Source of the DNA: Botryococcus braunii
Taxonomy: Eukaryota; Chlorophyta; Trebouxiophyceae
Assembly (NCBI GenBank): GCA_002005505.1
Contig: KV908461.1
Span: 181,503-245,502 of the forward strand
Direction: 5' to 3'
Length of the DNA: 64,000 nucleotides
In this document: in pieces, positions 47,401 to 56,168 of the stretch
Layout: each line of letters begins with the position of its first letter
Numbering within the stretch: the stretch's first letter is position 1
Program-made: the position numbers and the translations under genes
The notes under the pieces: generated by a model
The model's database searches: none
Seen by the model: only the letters and a program-made list of their open reading frames with translations
What the model was told of the DNA's origin: nothing

Positions 47401-49822
47401 TTCACATGAGGGGCATGAATTGCATGTGAGTGCAGTGAGGGGGGCAGCTACATGCAAAGCTGCAAATGGTCCCGGGGAGCTGAGCAGTATGGGTGGGTCT
47501 TGTTCAGTGACTGAGAGAAATGTAAGAGATGTGACCATGCAGAGTTCTTCTGGCAACCCGTCCAGTCAGAGCACTCCTGGACGGGACTGTGGTGGCAGCC
47601 ACCGGTCAGAGGAAGCATCATATGCTTTCTCTGCACCAGCCAAACATGATTGTGAGCGGGAGACAGGATCTGCATCCTTGACTCCATGTAAGGGACGAGA
47701 GGAGGAGGTGAATCAGGAGCACAGACATTGTGGAGACAGACCAAATTACAAGTGCTCACTGAGAGGTACCTGTGCCTGGGAGAGTGATGTCAGAGATGTG
47801 AGGTCACTCCCAACAGTGACATGCAGTCGGTCTGAGAGGCATGTGGATCACATAAATCAGGGGAAGTATGCAGACACTCTGCCATATCCCGATGTTGCTT
47901 GTGAGAGACCTGAAGAGTCTGAACTCTTGCAGGCATGTCAGAGTGTGTCTGAGGAGGTGAATCGGAAGTCTGGACAATGTGAAGGGATTCCAAATTACAA
48001 AGACTGTCCGAGAGGTACCTGTGCATGGGAGGATGATGTGAGGGATGAGCAGAGTAACTTGTGCAAAGCCAAGTGTGAGTCCAAGCGAGAGCGTGCTATG
48101 AGAGAGCATTCTACTTCTACTGGAGAGCCTGTGATGTGTAACTCAGCGAGTGTCAGTGGAAGAGTAGTGGGTTCTGGACAAAGTGAGAGAAAATCAGGCA
48201 ATTCAGAGGAAAAGCACACAGGTGTCAGATTTGGGAAAATTCACGTTCCCTCTAATTTGAGAGAAGCACAGATGTCTCCCCAGTGGGAATACTGGAAGGC
48301 AGCTATGCAGGAAGAGCAAAATTCTCTAGATACTCATGAGGTCATGGAGTATGTTCCGAGACCTCGTGGACATAAGGTTATTCCAGTTCACTGGATATTT
48401 TCAGTGAAAATGGATGCACATGGCAATGTTGTGAGATTCAAGGCCAGATTAGTGGCACAGGGATGCAGACAAATCCCTGGAGTGGATGTGATGGAGGTCT
48501 TTGCTCCTACTAGTAGCTATGGAGCTAGAAGAGCTCTGCTTGCTGTTGCTGCAAGAGAGGGCTGTGAAATTCATCAGGTGGACGTTAAGACCGCCTTTCT
48601 GAATGGTGAGCTCGAGGAGGAAGTATATGTAACGCAACCTCCTGGCTTTGAGAATGGTGATAAGAATATTGTGTGCCGATTGAGAAAGGCGTTGTATGGC
48701 CTGAAGCAGGCTCCACGTGCCTGGCACAAAACCCTGAATGACAAACTTGAAGTCATGGGGTATGAGGTGTGCAAGAGTGATGCGGGAGTGTATGTGAGAT
48801 GCTCTACTGATGGAGGAAAGTCCTATGTGCTGATCTATGTTGATGATCTTCTGATAGTTTCCAAGGGCATGTCAGAAATCGAGAGAGTGAAGGGACTTCT
48901 CAAGAAAGAATTCACCATCCATGATCTTGGGGAAGTGAAGGATTTCTTGGGATGTCAAGTGATGAGAGATAGAGATAAAGGGCTGATCACCCTGAGTTGC
49001 ATCCCTAAAATCGATGCACTTGTAGAGAAATTTGGCTTGGATCTTGAGTCAGTGGGACCTGATACTCCCATGACAAAAGATTTCGTAATGTCCCAAAGGC
49101 CTGCACCGAGAGATGGGAGCGACAGCATTGGTGCTGGCAGTCCACTACCTCCAGGTCACCGTTACTGTGAGTTAGTAGGGTCTCTTCTGTATATAGCCAA
49201 CACCACACGTCCCGATATAGCTCAGGCAGTAGGTGTATTGTCTCGTTATCGCATATCTCCCACCACAGCACATTGGAATGAAGCCATCCGTGTGTTGAAG
49301 TATCTGAAAGGAACCCGAGATTTGGTTCTAACTCTCGGAGGGGGGGAGATAGAGCTAGAAGGCTATGTGGATGCCGACTATGGAGGTGATCAGGATCATC
49401 GCTTCTCTACCACTGGCTTTGTCCTCACTGTGTTTGGAGGAGCAGTAGTGTGGGGAAGTAAAAAGCAATCTGCTGTTGCCACTTCAACAGTGGAGGCTGA
49501 ATTCATGGCAGCAAGTGCTGTTGTGAAGGAAGCAAATTGGCTGAGAGGTTTCCTGGAGGAAATTGGAGTGTTACCGTGGATAGTGAAGATTCATTGTGAC
49601 AACCAAGGGTGTATAAACCACCTGAGGAATCCGGTGTACTCCAAACACACAAAGCATATTGCAATTAGCTGTCATTTCGCACGTGAAGCTATTGCAAAGG
49701 GGCAGGTTGAATTCAAGTACATTCAATCTGCTAGAAATGTGGCTGACATTTTTACCAAACCACTAGTTAGACAAGTGTTTCTGGGACATCGTAACTCACT
49801 GGGACTGGCCAAGTTTCTGTGA
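44420..49822 (+). CDS. Element J gag-pol polyprotein (copia)
   Basis: An 1800-residue single frame, longer than the usual 1300-1450. Gag is in the first ~265 residues, with zinc knuckle CNYCNKKGHYWRDC at 271. Protease has DSGASVHLV (Asp 374). The integrase zinc region is LWHSRMGHPG ... CEAC, and its core has Asp 590 (HIDTVGP), Asp 653 (CDRGTEF) and Glu 689 (NGAAERANR). Reverse transcriptase has YVDD at 1473-1476, and RNase H has VDADYGG (Asp near 1651), TVEAEFMA and CDNQGC. Between integrase and reverse transcriptase is an extra hydrophilic region of roughly 400 residues (about 830-1270), with a Cys-containing repeat at 1095 and 1178. All catalytic residues are present and there is no stop, so it is a candidate active element. 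Confidence 0.95.
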   Translation: MTSKKKGSSASGASTSSSEPASSTPIREPCTPSTSRGSGDELPKIIPTNVKVHIKLKERGTNIIVWKNAFLAANESKGSLPAILEAMPGTAHDAAAMLLIYESVPEEWLGPLSNLPSAYDAYEFICRKFIGGYNIEANADWLQEMSQGMKHDETISQYVNRMINLKACLDRNNHALLDAHVATQIVQGLPDAAKEPGMITTAAAQPLEKLAGLLRNTAAAVGFDEYAPRQPRVLALGQGSSGANTPPAASAVHQQAQPTVSEAKSETKGICNYCNKKGHYWRDCRKRKRDEETQRNVVAAVQQLQGMWPQGPPHMGGPHPPAAQLAHPGLDAFPAWFQPPAPPPPPPGGMPYIISLNILKTPVRNSSLQSWLVDSGASVHLVNDVTLLHNPTVHAKPIPLHLATSDATGGIVASGSVCILSRVGVPLWIHHVQCVPSATSNILSVSAALRDGAVFRTDDVGAFTEVCGPNSWRSRISAEKGLFYIHQVVALSPSVNHRRISAAVKSKTPTQNSHNCARRYLWHSRMGHPGETWMQRLTNEDLVSGLDTSLCPCSNCPVYCEACIEGKTSRPPFGISSRPAVEPLDRVHIDTVGPIFPAAVTGERYWVTALDESSQLKAVLPVKSKDAISAAVRDLILYWQTQKKTKVKCVRCDRGTEFLNATFKEFCASQGTKLETSAPYTPQQNGAAERANRTLKERTMTLLAFAAASPTLWKEALETACTLLNMGPSTGRDRTPSELFFGYKPNVTPLRTWGCLAFVHIPDVQRSVFSPKTVPGMLTGYSASSKAYRIYVGGGIWKESRDVVFVEHLRGASRVGMSVSSTQSTEFLCPEPSASDTPPVFPGTSPGTTNISLETDLDDPHSEPEYLPASSNLPTQPVTGPPSEAEPEPESRRLCDPVEMDQTLEAVQDLARGVRQDSHLRPQMERAQEVLRPTRSDCRNHQLDGLTRAQRHEQRTAAKDLLLPQEKGESREREGLTECDSLSQGPGEVQLEGDSHEGHELHVSAVRGAATCKAANGPGELSSMGGSCSVTERNVRDVTMQSSSGNPSSQSTPGRDCGGSHRSEEASYAFSAPAKHDCERETGSASLTPCKGREEEVNQEHRHCGDRPNYKCSLRGTCAWESDVRDVRSLPTVTCSRSERHVDHINQGKYADTLPYPDVACERPEESELLQACQSVSEEVNRKSGQCEGIPNYKDCPRGTCAWEDDVRDEQSNLCKAKCESKRERAMREHSTSTGEPVMCNSASVSGRVVGSGQSERKSGNSEEKHTGVRFGKIHVPSNLREAQMSPQWEYWKAAMQEEQNSLDTHEVMEYVPRPRGHKVIPVHWIFSVKMDAHGNVVRFKARLVAQGCRQIPGVDVMEVFAPTSSYGARRALLAVAAREGCEIHQVDVKTAFLNGELEEEVYVTQPPGFENGDKNIVCRLRKALYGLKQAPRAWHKTLNDKLEVMGYEVCKSDAGVYVRCSTDGGKSYVLIYVDDLLIVSKGMSEIERVKGLLKKEFTIHDLGEVKDFLGCQVMRDRDKGLITLSCIPKIDALVEKFGLDLESVGPDTPMTKDFVMSQRPAPRDGSDSIGAGSPLPPGHRYCELVGSLLYIANTTRPDIAQAVGVLSRYRISPTTAHWNEAIRVLKYLKGTRDLVLTLGGGEIELEGYVDADYGGDQDHRFSTTGFVLTVFGGAVVWGSKKQSAVATSTVEAEFMAASAVVKEANWLRGFLEEIGVLPWIVKIHCDNQGCINHLRNPVYSKHTKHIAISCHFAREAIAKGQVEFKYIQSARNVADIFTKPLVRQVFLGHRNSLGLAKFL

Positions 49823-49840
49823 GGTAAAGGCAAGGGGAAG

Positions 49841-50531
49841 TGTTGTGTTAATTAATTTTATGCCTTTCCCTCAGAGGAGTAATAATGGCAAGTCTCCGTA
49901 TGAAGACAATACCAATTAGGAAAGAGAGGCAGAACCCTGAGTTCTGCCAGGCAATACATGCATTTGAACGAAGACTATCATAACGCAAGTTACAGACACG
50001 TTTGTAGAAAGGAGGCATATGGGGCAAGCACGGATAGGGAAGGCACTTGGTTGGAACTATAGTGGCACTCCGGGTGTCTATCAATCAGTTGCTAACCAGT
50101 CCTTGACTTGTATATGTCCGTGCCTACTTAACAACGCACAAGTAGGAGGACATCGTCTAACACCCTCCGTGCCGCCACCATGCAGGTGACTTAATCCTTA
50201 TTGTATTCCTGGATTTAGCACTCAGATGAACATTGTTAGAACATGTTAGACATATAGAGTTGAGTTTAGCTCATCGGACAAAGTAATGAACACGACCTGG
50301 GTGAGAGCAGGTTAGGCGTGTTTGAACTGCGTCACCTTGTTAGGAGAGATGAGAGATATTGTAACACTTGGTTGGAACTATAGTGGCACTCCGGGTGTCT
50401 ATCAATCAGTTGCTAACCAGTCCTTGACTTGTATATGTCCGTGCCTACTTAACAACGCACAAGTAGGAGGACATCGTCTAACACCCTCCGTGCCGCCACC
50501 ATGCAGGATACGCCAAGCCCAGAATATTTCA
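49841..50531 (+). repeat. 3' LTR of element J
   Basis: 691 bp, no difference seen from the 5' LTR, including the internal 143-bp duplication. Followed by TSD GTTTT. Confidence 0.96.
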
Positions 50532-51086
50532 GTTTTGTCCCCTTCGGCCCTTGCGTTTAAAGCCTCACAAGGTTTCCCCTTAGACCTTGCTCGCGGGTCC
50601 GGGCCCACACACACCTCTGTTAAGGGCCAATCCTTTGGATAGTGGCACCCAAAGCCATGCTGGGCTCCTATCCTCTTCATACCACACGAAAATACAGCAT
50701 GCAAAATTGCATTTTAGCCCAAAGTGACCCCCGAACCTTGTACGGAGTACATTGGCTTACCTGAAAACTCACACGCCCTGACCGTCCCTCTTCAAATACA
50801 CGGCCTTGTGCCTTGCTTTCTAATCAAATTTAATTTGGAAAGGGAATTTTCTTTGTTAGAATTTCAGGCGTGACGACTCTGGACCACTGCCGAGTCGCCC
50901 GCTTGCCCACCTTAGAAAATTTGCCCAAGTGCGAAAGAGAGAGTCGGTTCATCGTACTCTTGGCAGTACATACCACGTCAGCACTAGAGCTACACATGGC
51001 TGTGTCACGCTTCCCTAGGCACGTGCGGCTACCTTAGGCAATTTCGCCCTGTATATTCGACCGCCACTTATTTTTTCGGGGGAGTG
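50532..51086. other. Right part of transposon I
   Basis: About 550 bp with no coding frame, ending in the right inverted terminal repeat. It is the non-autonomous element's own DNA; the left part is 43189-43391. Confidence 0.75.
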
Positions 51087-51761
51087 CTTACTGGTCGAGC
51101 CGCTAAGGAATGGGCGCTCCTAAAAAGGTCTCTTTCTGTTCAGGGAAAGGATGTGAAGGACTTTGCCGTTTTCAAGACTTCTCTTCTCGCTCATTTTGTT
51201 GAAGTGGAAGTAGAAAATACTGTGCGTCCACGGTTGGCGCGATTGAGGCAGACTAAGTCCGTGGCAGCTTACCATGCTATGTTTCGTGCTATCATGGTTG
51301 AAGCTGTCAAGTATCCTATCTCGGGCCCTGAAGCGTGTGCCTACTTTAGGGCGGGGTTAAAACCAAACATTTTGGAGGTTTTAACAAGAGATTCACTCGT
51401 TCGTAACGAGCTTGGTAACCTTGACATTGTTGTTCAAGCTGCCAAGGAAGCTGAATCCTTCTTGCGTATGTTGCCGGGTGCAGCGAGCGAGAAGGAGACT
51501 CAGGAGCTGAAGGCCTTGATCAAGGGCAAGCGCCTGGCAGACGGGGATGCTATTCCACCTCCTAAGCGCGCTGCCTTTGGGAAGCCTCCGGGCTCGAATG
51601 GATCTGGTGCTGGGCCTTCGGGCACGCAGCCCAACGCGTATGCAGCGAGGATGAAGCGCGAAGGCCGCTGCTACAAGTGCGGGGAACTGGGCCACACGGC
51701 CAAGTTCTGCAAGAAGCCTGATGCCCACGACAAGGGCAAGGGCAAGGCACCTGCTTCCTGA
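51087..51761 (+). CDS. Element H gag, second part
   Basis: It continues the capsid domain (LTGRAAKEWALLKRSL ... FREIMVEAVKY-type helix seen here as FRAIMVEAVKYP) and ends with zinc knuckle CYKCGELGHTAKFC and a basic tail. The stop is TGA, and the frame stays open from there into the pol ATG at 51804, so pol could be made by read-through of one TGA. The first part is at 42415-43188. Confidence 0.9.
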   Translation, partial: LTGRAAKEWALLKRSLSVQGKDVKDFAVFKTSLLAHFVEVEVENTVRPRLARLRQTKSVAAYHAMFRAIMVEAVKYPISGPEACAYFRAGLKPNILEVLTRDSLVRNELGNLDIVVQAAKEAESFLRMLPGAASEKETQELKALIKGKRLADGDAIPPPKRAAFGKPPGSNGSGAGPSGTQPNAYAARMKREGRCYKCGELGHTAKFCKKPDAHDKGKGKAPAS

Positions 51762-51803
51762 AGGTATGGGCCTTCAGACCAAGCGGGGGCTGATGTAAGT
51801 CCA

Positions 51804-54800
51804 ATGCAGATTATAGCTAATGCTTTCCACCCAGATGCTGAGGTGCAAAAGCTGACTATGATTTTTGGTGGCCAGGTGCAAGGCGTGCACTGCCAGGTAT
51901 TGGCTGACTCTGGAGCTAGCTGCAACATCATCAGTGCAGCGCTCGCGGATCGACTTGGTCTACAAATAGAGTCACCCACGGAGAAGGCAGTGTTGCAAAT
52001 GGCCAATGGCATGGAAGTTGATCATCTTGGGCATGTTACAATCTCTGCGACGATCCAGGGTTACCGTTTTGCTGCTGTAACTTGTACAGTGATGCATGTT
52101 CACTCCTGTGAGTGGGATGTGTTGTTGGGGCAGCAATGGTTGACCAGAGCTCGTGCTAGTGTGAACTTCGATGACAAATGTGTCACTGGGTACACTAGGA
52201 AGGGTAAGCCCTTTCGGTTACGATGTAAGGACAACATCGTCATGACTGACTCTGATTGTACAGATGTAAAGAAGTTAGTCATAACGATGGTACAGGCCAA
52301 GCGTCTTGCGCGCGCGGGGTGTAAAACGTTCTTCTCATCTGTAACGCAATTGCTGTCTTCTGAAGCATCGCTTGTGGAAGTACCTGTGAGTGTGCACTCT
52401 TTGTTACAAGAGTTTGCAGATGTCTTCCCTGAAGACGTGCCAGGGTTGCCCCCTGACTGTCCAGGGGTTTCTCACACAATCCCACTGATTGATCCACACG
52501 CGAAGCCTCCATCTCGACCCTTCTACCGACTGTCTCGTTCGGAGGTGATGGAAGCTGAAAGACAGGTGAAGCTGCTCCTGGAGAAGAAGTTCATAGAACC
52601 TTCAACTTCTCCTTACGGTGCACCTATCCTGTTTGTCCAGAAGAAGGACGGTGGTTTGCGGATGGTTATTGACTATCGCGCACTTAACAAACTCACCGTC
52701 AAGAACAAGTACCCAATGCCACGCATTGATGATGCACTGGATCAGCTTCAAGGTGCGACCTTGTTTACAAGTCTGGACTTGACATCAGGGTACCATCAGA
52801 TCCGGATATCCGACGAGGATGTACCTAAGACTGCCTTTCGTACACCCGACGGATTGTTTCACTGGCGTGTCTTGCCGTTCGGATTGACGAACGCGCCGGC
52901 AACTTTTCAGACGGCAATGAATACAATATTCCGGCCGTATCTGCATAAGTTTGTCCTGGTGTACTTAGATGACATCCTCATCTACAGTAAGACACCAGAG
53001 GAGCATTGCCAGCATTTGCGGCAAGTGTTGGAGCTTCTTCGAGAGCATCAGCTCTATGCAAATATGAAGAAGTGCTCCTTCGCTAAGTCTGAGGTGGCTT
53101 ACTTAGGCCATATTGTCTCTTCTGAGGGCGTGAAGGTTGACCCACGCAAGACTGCTGCAGTCTACAATTGGCCTAAGCCCACGTGCTTAACGGAGTTGCG
53201 ATCCTTTCTTGGATTGGCAACATACTTCCGTAAGTTCATTAAGGACTTTGCAAGGCTGGCCATGCCCCTGCATGGCATGACTCGCAAGGGTGTCCTTTGG
53301 GACTGGAAGAGCTCGTGTCAGCAAGCCTTTGATGCTATTAAGCAGGCTTTGACTCAAGCTCCGTGCTTAGCTTTCCCGGATTTCACTAAGCCGTTTGAGG
53401 TGCACACGGATGCCTCCTTGGCAGGTCTAGGGGCCGTCTTATATCAAGAGGGCCGCCCCATTGCCTTTGAGAGTCGTCGCCTCACACCGGCAGAAATCAA
53501 TTATCCTACTGGGGAGCAAGAGCTGCTAGCAGTGGTTCACGCCTTAACGGTGTGGCGCTGTTATCTTGAAGGTGGGCCGGAGTTCCGCGTGGTCACTGAC
53601 CACAAGGCTATTACCTACCTTGATACTGTGGCACAGTTGAGCCACCGCCAGACACGTTGGGCAGAGTTTCTCTCCCGGTTCCATTTCACATGGGAACATA
53701 TGGCGGGTGCCTCAAATGTGGTTGCCGATGCGCTGAGCCGCACGCCGGTGGGATATCCACCTCCCAACTCATTGGTGAACGCGGTTGTGGTTCGTTCCAC
53801 TCGTTCATACGTTTCGGAGGGTCCCCCTTGTCTTCCAAATCGCTCCCTTCGGGATGTCATTTGCGCCGTTACCCGGGCACAGGGTACTCCCTTGGCTGCA
53901 GAGGCTCGTGGTATGGGACACGAGTCTAGGCCTCCTTCAGGTGGGGGAGAGGGCATGACGTGGAAGGACAAGTTTGTGCGTGGTTATCAGGAAGACCTTT
54001 GGTTCAAGGAACCTAGCAATGTGGCGCCTCTGGTCGCACACGACGGCTTCCTGTTACACGAAGGAAAGATTGTTGTGCCGCATGCATTTGGGCTTAGATC
54101 CCACCTTATGGAAGAAATGCATGATAGCCCGTATGCTGGACACCAAGGTGTGAACAAAACCCTGAAGCTGGTTGCCCGCCATTATTGGTGGCCGACGATG
54201 ACACAGGATGTGACGCAGTACGTGACTCACTGTCACCTCTGCCAGAAGAACAAGGCAAGACATGCAAAGCCTTCGGGGCTGTTGCATCCTCTTGAGCTTC
54301 CGCATAAACCGTGGGACACGGTGACCATGGACTTCATCACCCAGTTGCCTCGCACCACAGATAGGCATGATGCCATCCTGGTGGTGGTGGACAAGCTTAC
54401 GAAGATGGTCCATTTGGTGGCTACGCAGACCACGGCGACTGCTGAGCAGACAGCGAAGCTGTTTGTGGATCACATTTGGAAGCTCCACGGAGTGCCTAGG
54501 AAAGTGGTGTCTGACAGGGATCCCCTGTTTACGAGCCACTTCACTCGAGCCTTGTGTCGGATGCTTGGGACCAAGCAGGCCATGTCAACGGCGTATCATC
54601 CTCAGACGGATGGGCAGACAGAACGTGTGAACCGTGTTCTTGAGGACATGCTTCGCATGTATGTGTCTAAGTCGCAGACTGACTGGGACGAGAAGCTGTC
54701 GTGTGCTGAGTTTGCTATCAATAATGCAGAGCACTCTAGCACGGGCTTCACGCCGTTCATGTTGAACTATGGTCATCACCCGTACCTACCAGTATCGGTG

Positions 54801-55358
54801 TTGCCAGAGTTCAGGGTCCCGGCTGCCTCGAGCTTTGTCCAACGCATTCAGCGACTAGTGGCAGATGCTCGGCGCACACATCGCATTGCGACGGAACGCC
54901 AGGCACGTTACGCTAACACGAAGCGTAAGGATGTCACGTTCGCTCCAGGAGATTGGGTCATGTTGTCGGCTAAGAACCTGCGGTTCAAAGAGGGCACACC
55001 GAAGCTGTTGCCTAGGTGGGTCGGGCCGTTCCAAATTGCCAAGTCTGTTGGAGGCAACTCCTATGAGTTGATCCTCCCGGCACGCTGGAGGATACATGAC
55101 GTGTTCCATGTGTCACGGCTGGAACGATACCGCCGGGATGGCAGTGTCCAACCACCACCACCTGCTGAGGTGCTGGAGGGGGAGGACGAGTACGAGGTGG
55201 AGAAAATTCTTCACCACCGGAAGGCTCGCCGCTCGTATGAGTTCCTGGTTCGGTGGGTGGGATACTCCCCTGAACATGACACGTGGGAATCAGAGGCGAA
55301 CTTGCGGAATGCCCCTGGGGCGTTGAAGGAGTATTGGGCACGGGTCAAGACGGGCTAG
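51804..55358 (+). CDS. Element H pol polyprotein (intact)
   Basis: 1184 residues from ATG 51804. Protease DSGASCN (Asp 35); reverse transcriptase YLDD at 387; RNase H (FEVHTDASLAGLGAVLYQ, GEQELLAVVHAL, VTDHKAITYL); H2C2 (HDSPYAGHQG ... CHLCQKNKA); integrase Asp 843 (TMDFITQLP), Asp 904 (VSDRDPLF), Glu 940 (DGQTERVNR) with D-35-E spacing; PRWVGPF region; C-terminal chromodomain (EYEVEKILHH ... FLVRWVGYSPEHDTWE). No break is seen. It is closely related to pol of A and E. Confidence 0.95.
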   Translation: MQIIANAFHPDAEVQKLTMIFGGQVQGVHCQVLADSGASCNIISAALADRLGLQIESPTEKAVLQMANGMEVDHLGHVTISATIQGYRFAAVTCTVMHVHSCEWDVLLGQQWLTRARASVNFDDKCVTGYTRKGKPFRLRCKDNIVMTDSDCTDVKKLVITMVQAKRLARAGCKTFFSSVTQLLSSEASLVEVPVSVHSLLQEFADVFPEDVPGLPPDCPGVSHTIPLIDPHAKPPSRPFYRLSRSEVMEAERQVKLLLEKKFIEPSTSPYGAPILFVQKKDGGLRMVIDYRALNKLTVKNKYPMPRIDDALDQLQGATLFTSLDLTSGYHQIRISDEDVPKTAFRTPDGLFHWRVLPFGLTNAPATFQTAMNTIFRPYLHKFVLVYLDDILIYSKTPEEHCQHLRQVLELLREHQLYANMKKCSFAKSEVAYLGHIVSSEGVKVDPRKTAAVYNWPKPTCLTELRSFLGLATYFRKFIKDFARLAMPLHGMTRKGVLWDWKSSCQQAFDAIKQALTQAPCLAFPDFTKPFEVHTDASLAGLGAVLYQEGRPIAFESRRLTPAEINYPTGEQELLAVVHALTVWRCYLEGGPEFRVVTDHKAITYLDTVAQLSHRQTRWAEFLSRFHFTWEHMAGASNVVADALSRTPVGYPPPNSLVNAVVVRSTRSYVSEGPPCLPNRSLRDVICAVTRAQGTPLAAEARGMGHESRPPSGGGEGMTWKDKFVRGYQEDLWFKEPSNVAPLVAHDGFLLHEGKIVVPHAFGLRSHLMEEMHDSPYAGHQGVNKTLKLVARHYWWPTMTQDVTQYVTHCHLCQKNKARHAKPSGLLHPLELPHKPWDTVTMDFITQLPRTTDRHDAILVVVDKLTKMVHLVATQTTATAEQTAKLFVDHIWKLHGVPRKVVSDRDPLFTSHFTRALCRMLGTKQAMSTAYHPQTDGQTERVNRVLEDMLRMYVSKSQTDWDEKLSCAEFAINNAEHSSTGFTPFMLNYGHHPYLPVSVLPEFRVPAASSFVQRIQRLVADARRTHRIATERQARYANTKRKDVTFAPGDWVMLSAKNLRFKEGTPKLLPRWVGPFQIAKSVGGNSYELILPARWRIHDVFHVSRLERYRRDGSVQPPPPAEVLEGEDEYEVEKILHHRKARRSYEFLVRWVGYSPEHDTWESEANLRNAPGALKEYWARVKTG

Positions 55359-55979
55359 GACCCAGGAGACACACAAATGGCCTTGAGTCGGGCTGTTGTC
55401 ACTTCGGGGGTCGTGGCATTCGATCCACATGTCCAGTCGACGGGACATCCCTCGTTAGCGGCGAAGTGGTTGCGTTGTTCAACATGTCGTCCTACTCAAT
55501 AGCTCCTCCCTGTCCCTGGCTATGCCATGTGGAAGGGCCCTATTCCGTTCACTGCGGACTTAGTAGCACCTCAGATAGTCTCAAGGGCATGGTGCACCCC
55601 GGGTCCTGGACTCGGTGTCAGAGAGTCTCTGCTGATGGTGGGTTGTGACTCTAGAGTAACCATGTACTCTAAGCGCTATGGTGATGGTCAGTGAAGCCCC
55701 CAATAGCTTGATTAGCCAGATGGATTTCTGGTGACGGAGGTTGTACTTCCGGGAGTGCTCCGCGGGCAGTCCAAATGAGCATGGGTGTGGACTGTCGATA
55801 CCACTAGTCTGCCGGGGCTAGGGTGGCGGGTGGCTGGGCAAGAGGTATGGGACTCTTGTCTGTAGGGCTCCCTGCGAAGGTGGCTGGTCGGGCCGTGTTA
55901 CACGCTTGACTGTAGTGCCTCCTGTGTGGGAGATGCATCCCCCTCAATCCGAGACGGCTTGAGCCTAGGTGGGGGAGGG
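55359..55979 (+). other. Element H 3' untranslated region and polypurine tract
   Basis: About 620 bp without a supported frame, ending in GGTGGGGGAGGG next to the 3' LTR. Confidence 0.75.
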
Positions 55980-56168
55980 TGTAACGATCCGAGTGCGAAG
56001 GGCCCGTTAGGGATCCGATCGGCATCGAGCCGATAGCGCGTGATCGGAGAGCGGGGTACGATGACCTCATTACGTAATCTGGCCAGCTTGGCTGGCGGGG
56101 TGCAATCAGACGGGTCGCACCTGTGTGAGGTCATTCTCACACGAACTTGAGACAAGCAAGATAATACA
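55980..56168 (+). repeat. 3' LTR of element H
   Basis: 189 bp, TGTAACGATCC...GATAATACA. It differs from the 5' LTR at several positions, mostly in the first 35 bases and in the last ten. Confidence 0.93.

Larger units (their letters stand above)
43392..50531 (+). mobile_element. Element J: apparently intact Ty1/copia element
   Basis: 7140 bp with two 691-bp LTRs in which I see no difference, TSD GTTTT (43387-43391 and 50532-50536), a primer-binding site at 44083-44096, a leader ORF, one 1800-codon polyprotein and a polypurine tract (CAAGGGGAAG) at 49831-49840. It sits inside transposon I. The gene order protease-integrase-reverse transcriptase-RNase H shows copia type. Confidence 0.96.
43189..51086. 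mobile_element. Transposon I: CACTA-like non-autonomous DNA element
   Basis: Terminal inverted repeats of about 28 bp (43189-43216 and 51059-51086, starting CACTCCCCCGAAAAAAT) match at all but one position. The 3-bp target duplication CTT (43186-43188 and 51087-51089) sits in gag of H, and removing the insert with one CTT restores the gag frame. CACTA-superfamily elements have CACT(A/G) ends and 3-bp duplications; here the end is CACTC. Without copia J the element is about 753 bp with no transposase, so it is non-autonomous. Confidence 0.8.
42124..56168 (+). mobile_element. Element H: Ty3/gypsy chromovirus, split in gag by I and J
   Basis: LTRs are 42124-42312 and 55980-56168 (189 bp each), primer-binding site 42315-42326, gag, pol, polypurine tract at about 55968-55979 (GGTGGGGGAGGG). 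Gag is cut at 43188/51087 by transposon I. Flanking five-mers do not match (TCGTG on the left, CCATT on the right), and the LTRs differ at several sites. Pol is intact. Confidence 0.92.

Noticed and set aside
47220..48219. Several minus-strand frames opposite the J linker
   Set aside because: Shadows of the polyprotein; no start context or conserved content.
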